NCBI GenBank assembly: GCA_033816765.1
Contig: CM066292.1
Coordinates: 558,001 to 622,000 of the forward strand
DNA from: Nothopassalora personata
Taxonomy: Eukaryota; Ascomycota; Dothideomycetes; Mycosphaerellales; Mycosphaerellaceae
Reading direction: 5' to 3'
Length of the DNA: 64,000 nt
Position 1 is the first letter of the stretch. Every line of letters starts with the position of its first letter. The notes below the pieces were generated by a model. It was given only the letters and a program-made list of their open reading frames with translations, made no database searches and had not been told where the DNA came from. Positions 35,788 through 45,483 of the stretch are shown piece after piece. Both the position numbers and the translations under genes were made by a program.

Positions 35788-37808
35788 CTTTTAGCGCTAT
35801 TAGACGAAGAATTTTATAAACGTACTTTGAAGGCTTTAAAAGAACAAAACGTATTAGATTTACATTTAATAATATCCGCCTCTATATATCTAGATAATTA
35901 TTAATAAAGCTAATAAAATAACAATATCCGCGATTTATCCTAGGTTCTATAGGACCGTAAATATTAAGACTAACTTTATCTAGGAAGACTTCTACTTTCG
36001 TGCTCTTATAATATTTAATTTCTCAACTAGCTTTTACTTTACTACAAATTTCGTAATATAGGAGCCTAGAATTATATTTATATACCTTTACGCCCAATTT
36101 TTCTAAGGCGTTGGGATTAATATATCCTAGTCTTTTATACTAAATTATCGACTTGCTTCTACTAGATTAAATAGTATAGTACGTACTTTCCTCGTATTTT
36201 ATAGGGGGAAAGATAGCTATTTTATATAGTAATTTTTCCTTAATAGCTCTAGTTATAAGAGTATTAAGTTCGCTATATAGATTAATAACTCTATTCTTAC
36301 GACGGGCATAGTAGTTACGGGCATCAAATTACAATATACTTATAGGTGTTACGCCTATTTTAGGCGTATAGAGGCAATCCTTTAGAAGGACTACCTTATT
36401 TATATCTTTAAATTGTAATACAATATCGCTGCGCCTATAAGAGATTTATTTCCCGGCGTTACCCTACCGTAAAGTGGTTTTAATGTCTTTAAATGTCGTG
36501 AAGTAATCCCTATTTACTATAATATACCGGGAAGCGCCTAAATCTAGGGAAAAATTAGTAGATTCTATGCTTTTAGCGCTCTTGTTATTATTATTAGCGC
36601 TAAGAACGGCTATATCTTTACCGTTAGAGTCCTCTATATTAGAGGATAGTACCTCTATTGTACTATCCTCGTTAGAATTAGTAAATAAAGCGTCGCTATT
36701 CTCTTTAGTTCCTTATTTTTAGACTTATAATTATTATTCTTCTTAAAACGCCTATTTCTTAGATTTAGATACTTTTCAAAATATATAGATTTTTTGTATC
36801 CTTTTCTATTGTAGTAAGAAAACTTTTTCTTTAAATTAGTGTATTTAGTGCCCTTATATCTCGGCCTTTTAGGCCCGTTATACTTTCGAGGTTTACTCTT
36901 AGAATTACTTAGGAATAACGCGCTATCTTCTTTATCTTTAGCGCTATATCTTCTAGATTTGTCTAGAAGATTAATAATTAATTCTTCGAGAGTAAATGCC
37001 TCTATATTTACTCTTAGACTTTAACTTATAGAGGTAATAGAAGACTCGTATTTATCCGTTAGGGTATTTAAAGTCTAAGCTACAATAATTTACTTAGGTT
37101 GTTCTATACTCTTAGACTTTAAATTATTTTATAAACAGCAAATAGTAGTTAATATTTCTCTATTAATTTATTACTCTTAGAGAGCGTAGTATTAATTTAA
37201 ATAGCTCTCTTAAAAGTAAGAACGAGGAATTAAACCTTTTAGGACTATATAAATCCTCTAAGGCATTCTATGCTTTGAGGGCCGTATTCTTAGTTCATGT
37301 TTATGATAAAGGCCCGTCCTCAATAGATAACCTAATAACAGCGAGGAATTTTTACTTTATTTCTTCATTGTCCGTAATAGGTTCCTCTATAGCCTTAATA
37401 AGGCCTCCCTTAATAAGTACCGAGGCTTTAAATCTTAAAGCCTAAAATTAGTAATTAATTTAGCGTTTTAGACGCGTAATATTAAATGTCTTATTATTAG
37501 TAGATATTATCATTACGCTTTATTCTTCTAGTATCTATTGTTTCTACTATAATTAAGAATAAAAGCGCCCTTAGAAGGTAGAATAAGAGCGAGTTTTCAT
37601 TCCTTAAAACTGCCTTATCCTTTTTATAGAGAGATAGGTATAATACTTCAGCTACTTTCGTAGGGTCCCCCCTTAAGATCTCGCTCTTTTTCGTCCTAAG
37701 GTATTAGTATACAGATTACTAGTAGGTTCTCCTTAAGACTTTTATACTACTAGTAATACTAAAGCTTCTAATTACTTGTAATAGCGCTCCGTAGGGTATT
37801 AGAAGATA

Positions 37809-38335
37809 TGTTATAGAGCGGAAGCTAGCCTTATGATTTGTAGGATTATAGTAGTAAATAGTAGGTATAATAGTAGTAAGAGTAGTAATAGTAGGTAAGA
37901 TAGTAGTAACAGTAGTAGAACTTACTTCGTTACTTATACCTATCTAGAGGGCTAATTATACTCTTGTCTATATTTGATTATAGACTCTTAGAACCTTCTA
38001 TGCTGCGTAATCTATTACGGAGGCGTAGATATTCTTAGAAGTGGATATGTAAGAAGTTATAACTAGAGCATTCTATTTAATTCTATAACTTAACTTCTAG
38101 ATTGCCTAGAGCGTTCTAGATTTTAACTTAGTTAGAAACTAACATGTTCTAACTATGTTAGTCGCCGCTAGTCCGGCCCTAGCCTATTACGGCTATAGTC
38201 GAGTTGTTTAAAGCGTAATAAACGAAAGTTCTAGTGTTCTACTATCTTAGGATCGTTACTAAGATAGTAACTACTAAGAATAGTAGGCTGTAGTAGCTAA
38301 GAGTACTTTACTGAGTAGCTATATAAAGCTTATAA
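37809..38335 (+). repeat. Repeat R copy 3
   Basis: Starts tgttatagagcggaagctagcc and ends near 38335; same orientation as copies 1 and 2. It lies just beyond the gag end of copia C. Whether copies 1 and 3 are the two LTRs of copia C, or are solo LTRs, could not be decided. Confidence 0.68.
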
Positions 38336-38594
38336 ATAGTAGTAAGGGCCTATAGGTAAGGAGTAAGATTTAGACGGACTTATAAAATCCCTAAGCGCCC
38401 TTAGTATATAGACTCCTTTCTTCTAGGCTAGTACTCTCTTCATTCTATTTAGGTTCCAATGCCTACTTAGGTAACAGAAAAGCTTCGTACTATTATTTCT
38501 TTACAGAGGTCTTTTAATAAGATAAAGTACTTAACTAGCTTAATATAGCCTTTAGCTCTAGAGTTAACGGATAGGAACAGCTAGGCTTAGAAAT

Positions 38595-39098
38595 ATCAGT
38601 TTATAAGGTTTATATAGCTACTTAGTAAAGTCCTATTATCTATTAAGTAGAAAAAACCCGATATTTTTAGTAGTTACTATCTTAGTTAAAATTCTAATAT
38701 AGTATAATACTAGAACTTATATTTATAACACTATAAATAACTTAGTTATAGCCGTAATAGGACTTATAGCCTCTAATTAAATTAGAACTATTTATTCCCT
38801 AACTATTAAAAGATATAGAGGGCTCTAGGTAGTCTAGAAGTTAAGTTATAGAATAAAATGAATTGCTCTCGTTATAACTTCTTATAAATCTACGTATAGG
38901 AATATTCACGCCTACGTAATAGATTACGTAGCATAGAAGGTTCTAGGAGTCTTGAATAAATATAGGTAGCAGTAGAATAAGCTCTCTAGATTAATATTAG
39001 TAACTAAGTTGGTCTACTACTCTTCTAACTATTATACTAACTATTTTCTCCAATTTTCTATAGATTTGCTACGATTTCTAAGGCTAGCTTCTACTACA
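38595..39098 (-). repeat. Repeat R copy 4, inverted
   Basis: Reverse-complement match to copies 1-3 ('ggctagcttctactaca' at the right end equals the inverted start). With copy 3 it forms an imperfect inverted pair about 260 bp apart. Confidence 0.68.
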
Positions 39099-39254
39099 TA
39101 CCTACTTCTTAAAAAATAGGCATTGTTATAGTTAGAGGGTAGTAGACTTACTTAGTTCCTTATCTATAGCTATTATACTAATTCGACGCTTATTAATATT
39201 TTAACAATAGACGTCTAGGACCTTTACACTATAAAAGTCATTTTATAGGCGTAG

Positions 39255-39505
39255 TGATTATTAGAAGTAGATTTTTTAAAAGTTATGCCTAGAACATTCT
39301 ATTTTACTCTATAATTTAACTTCTAGACTACCTATAGCGGTCTAGATTTATATCTAGGTAGGAACTAACTACTTTTAGCTTAAATTCTATCTCCTAGACT
39401 AGCGCTAGCGTATTTTAGCTATAGTTAAGTTATTTATAGCGTTATTACTAAAGTTCTAGTACGATACTATCTTGCTAAGTAGCTATATAATGCTTAGACA
39501 CTAAT
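39255..39505 (+). repeat. Repeat R copy 5, partial
   Basis: Only the distal half is seen ('ttaacttctagactacctatagcggtctag' onward, given here as a region); strongly diverged. Confidence 0.55.
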
Positions 39506-39739
39506 AGATACTATTATTTCTACATCTTAGGGTTAACGCTACTAACTATAGAATCTAACAACCTTAGGTCGGGTTATTAGAACCCTATACAAATTCTAGC
39601 CGTGCGTAACCCTCGATATACGCTAGAGGGTCTCGTTATTAGCTCGAATTGTTAGCTTTTAATTAGAGCGGGGTTACCTCCGCGAACTTTATTCTCCGTC
39701 GTATTTACTATCGGCCGTCGTAAGTAGTCGGGCTACCGT

Positions 39740-39830
39740 CGTCCTACGGAGAGCGCCTTTACGCGGCAGACGATGTAATTACCTTCGTTACGACGAATAG
39801 AAACTAGGACTCTCCTTCTCAAAACCTTCT
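39740..39830 (+). repeat. 5' end of a SINE-like element, plus orientation
   Basis: 'gtcgtcctacggagagcgcc' and the following 70 bp match the 5' end of the 11803-12563 family in the opposite orientation. Downstream sequence to 40374 does not obviously match the rest, so this is a fragment or a divergent subfamily. Confidence 0.6.
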
Positions 39831-40374
39831 ACTCGAAATACGGACAACTCTCGAAAAGCGACGACTTTTTAAAAGCCTATAACGCGACGATTACGACCTT
39901 AGAAACACGATACGAAGAAGGAGAGAATAGAAGGGAGGAGAAGATAGGACACGCCCGGATATCTATTAACGAAGACCTCGAAACCGCTCGAAAGAAGAGG
40001 GAACGCAGCGGACTCTCTCTTCGGATAATAACGACCGTTCGAAGCGGGTACTCTCGCTATAAGCCTACGAGGAACCGATATCCTCGTACCTACGTACGAA
40101 GAAGGCGGTTATAGACTCTCTACGGAGGGGACGGGCTATTCGAGATACTACCTCTCTCTCCCTTAAATTCTACATTCGTACGACGGGTTATACAGCGTAG
40201 TAAGGTAAGAAACAGCTCTCGGTCGTAATCTTAAACGACCGTCCGCGGTCGCGCGGTCGCGCGTATATATTACTATATAACTTAGAATAGTCTAACTATA
40301 TACGTTCTTAGAGTTATCTAAGTTAGAGCACGTTTTTAGAGTAGTGTCCCTATAGTAGACATATACTATACTCG
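39831..40374. other. Moderately mutated DNA, nothing recognised
   Basis: Richer in CpG than its surroundings ('gcggtcgcgcggtcgcgcg' near 40245). No coding frame or known motif seen. Confidence 0.5.
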
Positions 40375-40861
40375 TCGAGTACTACCTAGGTAAAACTACG
40401 TCGCGGTCTCCTTATTTTAAGTAAAAAAACACGTCGCGGTCGCTTTTTCTTAAGCGAAAAATACATTGCCGTCGCTTTAGGTTAAGCGAAAATGCGACCG
40501 GGACCCTAGCGCTTATTTACTCGACGCGTACTCTAATAGATTATCTAATGTAGAAACTTAGTTTATATATATAGGTACGGTCCTATACCGTAACCGCTAC
40601 GATATACTTACTTACGAAAGTCGAGTACTACCTAGGTAAAACTACGTCGCGGTCTCCTTATTTAAAGTAAAAAAACACGTTACGGTCGCTTTTTCTTAAG
40701 CGAAAAACACGCCGCCGTCGCTTTAGGTTAAGCAAAAACGCGACCGGGACCCTAGCCCTTATTTACTCGATGTATACTCTAATAGATCGTCTAATGTAGA
40801 AACTTAGTTTATATATATGGGTACGGCTCTATAAGTACTACAATAGACTCGCTTACGACGT
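40375..40861. repeat. 246-bp tandem duplication upstream of the helicase relic
   Basis: 'tcgagtactacctaggtaaa' starts at 40375 and again at 40621, and the two units align throughout. A third, truncated start ('tcgagcactacc') lies at about 40862. Each unit holds repeated blocks of 'cgtcgcggtcgctttttctt' type. Typical of subtelomeric tandem repeats. Confidence 0.8.
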
Positions 40862-40899
40862 TCGAGCACTACCCCGCGTAGTATATCGTTCGATATAAG

Positions 40900-43008
40900 C
40901 GCTATATGTTTACCGTACCGCCGTATCTTATATAGCTATACCTTAATTCTTAGTATTCCGACCTCGACGTTAAATCTAGGGTAGCTATTACTACCGATAT
41001 ATACTCGATTATAAACCTTACTTAGACCCTAGATAATGTCTAATAGCCTTAGCTAAAGGACTATCGACTAATCGGGTTTAAGGTATTCCCTACATTAAAA
41101 TATACGAGTACGCTCCGTAGTAGTAAGTAATGCGGCACTATATTATAGACCCGCATTAAGATATAAGAGCATTATAAGCGTACGTATATATAGAAGAACC
41201 CCTAGGGTCGGGGTAGCGATAAGAGGCGTTAAACGAAGGATATACCGAACGCTCTATAGAAGTATATCCCTATAGTATAGTAGCTCTTCCGATGCGCCTA
41301 GTAGAAACGGTATACTAAAGTAGAGCGTAGTACGACCGAGGTCGTTTACGAAACCTCGACGCCTAGCTAGGACGACTTATTCTTTTCGTAGTAGAGTACT
41401 ACTACGTACTAGCTATTCGTAGCTATTCCGCGGATAGAGTCCCTCGTACCCGACTTCTTAGAGTATTAATCGACTACCGTACTATAGCTCTAGTAGCTCG
41501 GGATCGACTAGTACCTTAAGGGTATACCTAAATAGGATATCTACGCCGCCGTGTCGATGCCGAACGAGTAGGACGAGCCTATTCTCTAGACTATTACTAA
41601 AGCCCTCGGCGTAGCCCTTTGAGCTATATAGTAGTAGTATATTAATCCGAAGGAGATAGTACTTATACCGGTACGGTAGTAGAGCCTCTATTTATTTCGT
41701 TCGAATCGGTTTTAAGGTCCGACTAGCGCCTACGCCCGCCCGCTTATTTATAGGCCGAGTTACGCCGGCGACGTTAACGGGCTATATCGAGTACGCCTTA
41801 AGGGCGATCTATTACTTCGCCCGTGTCCTTATACTCCCTAACTAGTATAGCTTCGGGAGTATAGCCGATAGCTAGGGACCTCTTTCTATCGTCCGCGCTA
41901 CCAATAAGTAGGTTACTATATAGTATGCCCTAGTCGAGGCGGCCAAGTATACTACTATCGACGACCTCGGGGAGAATAGTATATTACGTCTACCGCTCCT
42001 ACGGCTCGCGTTATAGTTCTATATACTTCTCGTTACCGACGACTTTAGAATACGCCCGTTTACCTCTCCGCTCGTTAGCTTCTTATCTATGTTCGCTCTC
42101 CGTTATAGTACGGGTTCGTAGATAGAGCCCGGCGCCTTTAGCTACTACCTATCCTCTATAGTATTTACTACCTAGCTTAGGTTCCTCTAATAGTTACTAG
42201 ACCGTAAGCTCGAGACTAGGACCGACGCGTTAGTATATATTAAGTCGATATTTAAAGAGTACGTATAGGAAGCATAGACCGCGATTACTAAGATACTCCG
42301 CTAGCGCCTATACCTAAAGAAGGTAGCGCTAACTACAGTGTCCTCTAACGAGGTTACCTAGAATACTACCTAGGATACCTTACTCTACCGTAATACGCTA
42401 CTTAAGCTTAGTTATATATCCTCCCTTATCGCTTCTCTATTTACTCGCTATTAGTATCTCCTTACCTACGAGCTCCTTCTCGGCCTACCGTATATATCTC
42501 TCCGCCCGTAGGATATCGTCGACGACCCGAGTAATGTCCTAGGCGGTTAGTCTTTTATAAGCGCTCCCGCGAACGCGCCGACTCTCGATCCTACGCGCGT
42601 TTACCTCGTTTAGATCGCTCGTAGGAACCTAGAGGTCCGAAGGACCTTCTTTCATATACGAGAGTAGTAGTAGCGACCGAATATAGTAGCCGCCTACTAG
42701 TATTCTATATAGGCCTTCCTTCGCCTACTAGCCGTCCTTATCTATATAACTACCGGGTAGCCGCTCCGTAAAACCGAGTTCTTAGCGACTACGTAGTAGA
42801 ACTCGGAATAGTATCGATACCTCGTCGTCCGCGACGGTTAGGTAATATCCTATAGTACGTACCGGAAAGAGTAGAATATATAAGGTCGAGGGACTAATAC
42901 TATCTACGGCTATAGGCCCGCTATTAGCGTAATACTATTAAATTATATCGCGTACGTAGTACCGTTTACGAGCGTCCTCTATAGAGAGCCGCCCTCTCGC
43001 TTCCTATA
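40900..43008 (+). pseudogene. Telomere-linked helicase relic, N-terminal part
   Basis: A plus-strand frame reads a degenerate C2H2-like block at about 41060-41300 ('RIKI*EHYKRTY', 'KNP*GRGSDKRR'). This is the arrangement found at the N terminus of fungal telomere-linked RecQ helicases. RIP stops are frequent. It is cut at 43008 by the gag-only LTR element and resumes at 45484 after the CTATA duplication. The reading direction is toward the telomere, as usual for this family. Confidence 0.72.
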
Positions 43009-43381
43009 TGTTAGGAACCGCTGTACGTTATCACAACTCGGGCTTGGATCTTTGCAGGGATGTCTCAATCAGTTATGAAGGTAGTGGTTCCAAACAGTAT
43101 ATGGTGTATACTTAAAATGAGTTGAGCACGAGGCTCCTATCTACTCGTAAAGAAGCGTCGTCTATATAGTGCCATGCCTTGGCGTGCTGCTCGTCTGCTC
43201 GTCTGCTCGTCTGCTCGTCTGCTCGACTGCTCGTCTGCTCGTCTGCTCGTCTGCTCGACTGCTCGTCTGCTCGTCTGCTCGTCTGCTCGTCTGCTCGTCT
43301 GCTCGACTGCTCGTCTGCTCGTCTGCTCGTCTGCTCGTCCAATGAAGTCTTCTTATGCTGTTTCCGTTCCGAACCGTAACA
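43009..43381 (-). repeat. Gag-only element 3' LTR
   Basis: 373 bp; includes a TGCTCGTC minisatellite at 43188-43340 (about 19 units, some TGCTCGAC). A diverged solo copy lies at 13430-13760. Confidence 0.94.
43188..43340. repeat. 8-bp minisatellite in left LTR
   Basis: About 19 units of TGCTCGTC with TGCTCGAC variants. Long Leu/Val/Cys-Ser-Ala-Arg and Glu-Gln-Thr-Ser-Arg frames across it are repeat artefacts. Confidence 0.95.
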
Positions 43382-43478
43382 CCATCCCCCTCCTTAGGAT
43401 CGATGTCCCAGCGATCACGTGTTTCCTCTTACTAATAGTTCCCCGTTTCTCCAATTTCGTAGTCGCAACTTTGTCGCA

Positions 43479-44037
43479 ATGTCTTCCAGACCAGCCATCG
43501 ACAGAAAACGCCGAGTCGCTCGCATTCTTTCCAATCCCCTTGTTCTTTCTCAACCGTGCGATCACTGTTCCCACGTTGGTTCAAGCTGTGTCGTAATCGC
43601 CGATTATTCCCTCATGTCCTGTGTTAAGTGCACACGTCTGGGCAAACCCTGCGTTACCTCCTCCCTGCTTCGACTGGACAAGACCGTTGAAGATCTGTCG
43701 CAAAGGATCGAACAGGACGAGCAACAGGTCGAAGAGTTGCTTTCGAAGATCGAATCACTTCGCCAGCGCATCCGTCGCAACAAGGCGGTGCGAGAGCAGG
43801 CGAACCGAAAGGTTGAGGAGGATGAAGCCCACATGGCTGAGAACACCTCCTTCGACCCCAACGACCCGTCCCTCTCCGATTTCTCAGCCCTTGAAGCGGA
43901 TCTCGACAGGATAGGGGTCACTTCCCCTTTCTCGTGGCCGGATGGCCATCCCTCGTAAGTTGTGGAATCCACCTTTGCCGTTTTGTAGTATTGACTTCTT
44001 TTTCCCTAGGCCATCAAATCAAGAAGCCGCTGTTTGA
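43479..44037 (+). CDS. Zn2Cys6-like/coiled-coil protein encoded antisense in the LTR element
   Basis: Exon 1 43479-43954, intron 43955-44009 (GTAAGT...CTAG, 55 bp), exon 2 44010-44037; without splicing the frame stops at 43958. I chose the ATG at 43479; the frame extends upstream without another ATG. Near residue 26 six cysteines follow CX2CX6CX10CX2CX6C, the spacing of fungal Gal4-type Zn2Cys6 DNA-binding domains, although the usual lysine/arginine-rich loop is weak. A heptad-like segment of about 55 residues follows (LDKTVEDLSQRI..., VEELLSKIESLRQRI), as in dimerising Zn2Cys6 factors. The tail is acidic. It converges on gag, 27 bp away. DNA binding and any role in the element are inference; a captured host fragment is the alternative. 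Confidence 0.7.
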
Positions 44038-44064
44038 TGCCTTGCTGTCCTCAGGTTGTTTCTG

Positions 44065-45063
44065 CTAGGCAGATTTCGAGAAGAAGTTCTCGCATTCCTG
44101 GTATGTATTCTCTTCGCGAATCATTGCGTTGAACTCGCGGCTAACCATGTTCTTTTTCTTGCAGTTCCTTGCAAAATGGCCTTGCTCGCCACATACGTAG
44201 CAGGTGGAACCTTTGCTCTTCAGCCCCCTTCCTGTCCTACGTTCCGTTACGTCCAATTCCATTGGGTCTCCGTAACCATTAGGGTCCTGACTTCTGGCCT
44301 TGAAGCCCCCTCTTCCGCCCGCGGCGGGTCTCTGGTATCCAGGCTGTACGTGTCGGTCGTACCTCAACTCCTGGAGCCTTTCGTCGATCTCCTTTGCTGC
44401 CTTGATCATCGCCCCTAGCGTAACGACGCTGGCGTTTCGGGATAGTTCGGCTTTGACGTTGTCTTTCAGCCCGAGGTAGAACTGCGATCGCAAAGCTGCG
44501 TCGTTCCATTCCAGGTCGGCGGCATATCCTTGGAATTCTGAGGCGTACAGCGCTACAGAAGTAGTCTGTCGAAGTTGTCGGATATGTCGGTCGGCGTATA
44601 CCTCCTCATTTGGTATCCCGTATAGATCATCGAGTTTCGTCTCAAACTCGTCGTAGTCGTGGAAAATTTTTCGAGTTTCCGTTTTCGGTGTTTCTCCCTC
44701 GCCCTGGTTGTGTAGCCAGTCCTTGAGGTATGGTCGGAATCCTCTAGCTGCTTTTCCTCGTAGGAAGGATGCGGCGTACAAGACTTTAGAAGCCTCGCCT
44801 TGAAACTGGTGTGCGTTGAAGTGAAGGTACAACTGAACCTGCAGTTGAAAAGCCTCCAGTTTGTCCTTGGTCCCGTCGAACGTCTCCGGCGTAGACACCT
44901 TAGGTGCACGGTGGTGGTCCAATGGGTTCAGCATACCCATAGGAGTGTTGTTGTTCTTGCTGCTTCCTGTAATCGACATTTCGCTCATTCGTTCCGTGAT
45001 GCCAGTTGACTGTGGCTGTTGTCGTGACGGACTCCGGGTAGCGTCTCTCCCAGACATATGCAA
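44065..45063 (-). CDS. Gag protein of the gag-only LTR element, 332 aa
   Basis: Starts 26 bp inside the 5' LTR (ATG at 45063; a second ATG two codons later is also possible). Residues about 60-235 form a retrotransposon Gag (capsid-like) helical domain ('LEAFQLQVQLYLHFNAHQF', 'RQLRQTTSVALYASEFQGYA', 'FYLGLKDNVKAEL'). A Gly/Arg-rich linker follows, then a perfect CCHC zinc knuckle 'CYVCGEQGHFARNC' near residue 290. The protein would assemble the particle and bind the element RNA. No Pol follows. The open frame and normal codons suggest it may still be functional. Confidence 0.93.
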   Translation of the reverse strand: MHMSGRDATRSPSRQQPQSTGITERMSEMSITGSSKNNNTPMGMLNPLDHHRAPKVSTPETFDGTKDKLEAFQLQVQLYLHFNAHQFQGEASKVLYAASFLRGKAARGFRPYLKDWLHNQGEGETPKTETRKIFHDYDEFETKLDDLYGIPNEEVYADRHIRQLRQTTSVALYASEFQGYAADLEWNDAALRSQFYLGLKDNVKAELSRNASVVTLGAMIKAAKEIDERLQELRYDRHVQPGYQRPAAGGRGGFKARSQDPNGYGDPMELDVTERRTGRGLKSKGSTCYVCGEQGHFARNCKKKNMVSREFNAMIREENTYQECENFFSKSA

Positions 45064-45089
45064 AGGGCCCTGGTGGTGGTGCTCAAAGT

Positions 45090-45478
45090 TGTTAGGAACC
45101 GCTGTACGTTATCACAACTCGGGCTTGGATCTTTGCAGGGATGTCTCAATCAGTTATGAAGGTAGTGGTTCCAAACAGTATATGGTGTATACTTAAAATG
45201 AGTTGAGCACGAGGCTCCTATCTACTCGTAAAGAAGCGTCGTCTATATAGTGCCATGCCTTGGCGTGCTGCTCGTCTGCTCGTCTGCTCGTCTGCTCGTC
45301 TGCTCGTCTGCTCGTCTGCTCGACTGCTCGTCTGCTCGTCTGCTCGTCTGCTCGACTGCTCGTCTGCTCGTCTGCTCGTCTGCTCGTCTGCTCGTCTGCT
45401 CGACTGCTCGTCTGCTCGTCTGCTCGTCTGCTCGTCCAATGAAGTCTTCTTATGCTGTTTCCGTTCCGAACCGTAACA
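45090..45478 (-). repeat. Gag-only element 5' LTR
   Basis: 389 bp; two minisatellite units longer than the other LTR, otherwise the same. Confidence 0.94.
45269..45437. repeat. 8-bp minisatellite in right LTR
   Basis: About 21 units of TGCTCGTC/TGCTCGAC, two more than in the left LTR. Slippage or unequal exchange after insertion explains the difference. Confidence 0.95.
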
Positions 45479-45483
45479 CTATA

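Larger units (their letters stand above)
32590..37560 (-). pseudogene. Copia C: dead Ty1/copia gag-pol relic
   Basis: Minus-strand landmarks from right to left. Gag near 37500-37200 ('ITDNEEIK', 'NTALKA*NALEDLYSPK'). Zinc knuckle near 36815-36780, with cysteines turned to tyrosine ('YYNRKGYKKSIYFEK'). Integrase part at 35414-35190 ('NRTLYASLGVKTPYELRYGT'). RT near 33700-33600 ('DVKLAFPNSPIDKELYVE', 'LNTILYGLK') and 33465 ('YYVDNILIF', YVDD turned to YVDN). RNase H at 32850-32626 ('SYKAKYIALKETIKE', 'FIDSKSVIELANN', 'TKHINIKYY'). Two insertions break it: repeat R at 33905-34490 and a short unmutated island at about 35641-35787. Element ends not defined. Confidence 0.87.
43009..45478 (-). mobile_element. 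Gag-only LTR retrotransposon with a convergent extra ORF
   Basis: 2470 bp with TSD CTATA at 43004-43008 and 45479-45483. LTRs 43009-43381 (373 bp) and 45090-45478 (389 bp) start TGTTAGGAACC and end CCGTAACA. They appear identical except for two 8-bp minisatellite units. Inside are a minus-strand gag (44065-45063) and a plus-strand ORF (43479-44037, one probable intron), with stops 27 bp apart. No protease, RT or integrase is present, so it must borrow them from a full gypsy-type partner. It is unmutated inside a RIPped gene, hence a recent insertion. Confidence 0.93.

Noticed and set aside
43188..45437. CRISPR-like array
   Set aside because: The repeats are 8 bp with no spacers, lie in LTRs, and the genome is eukaryotic.
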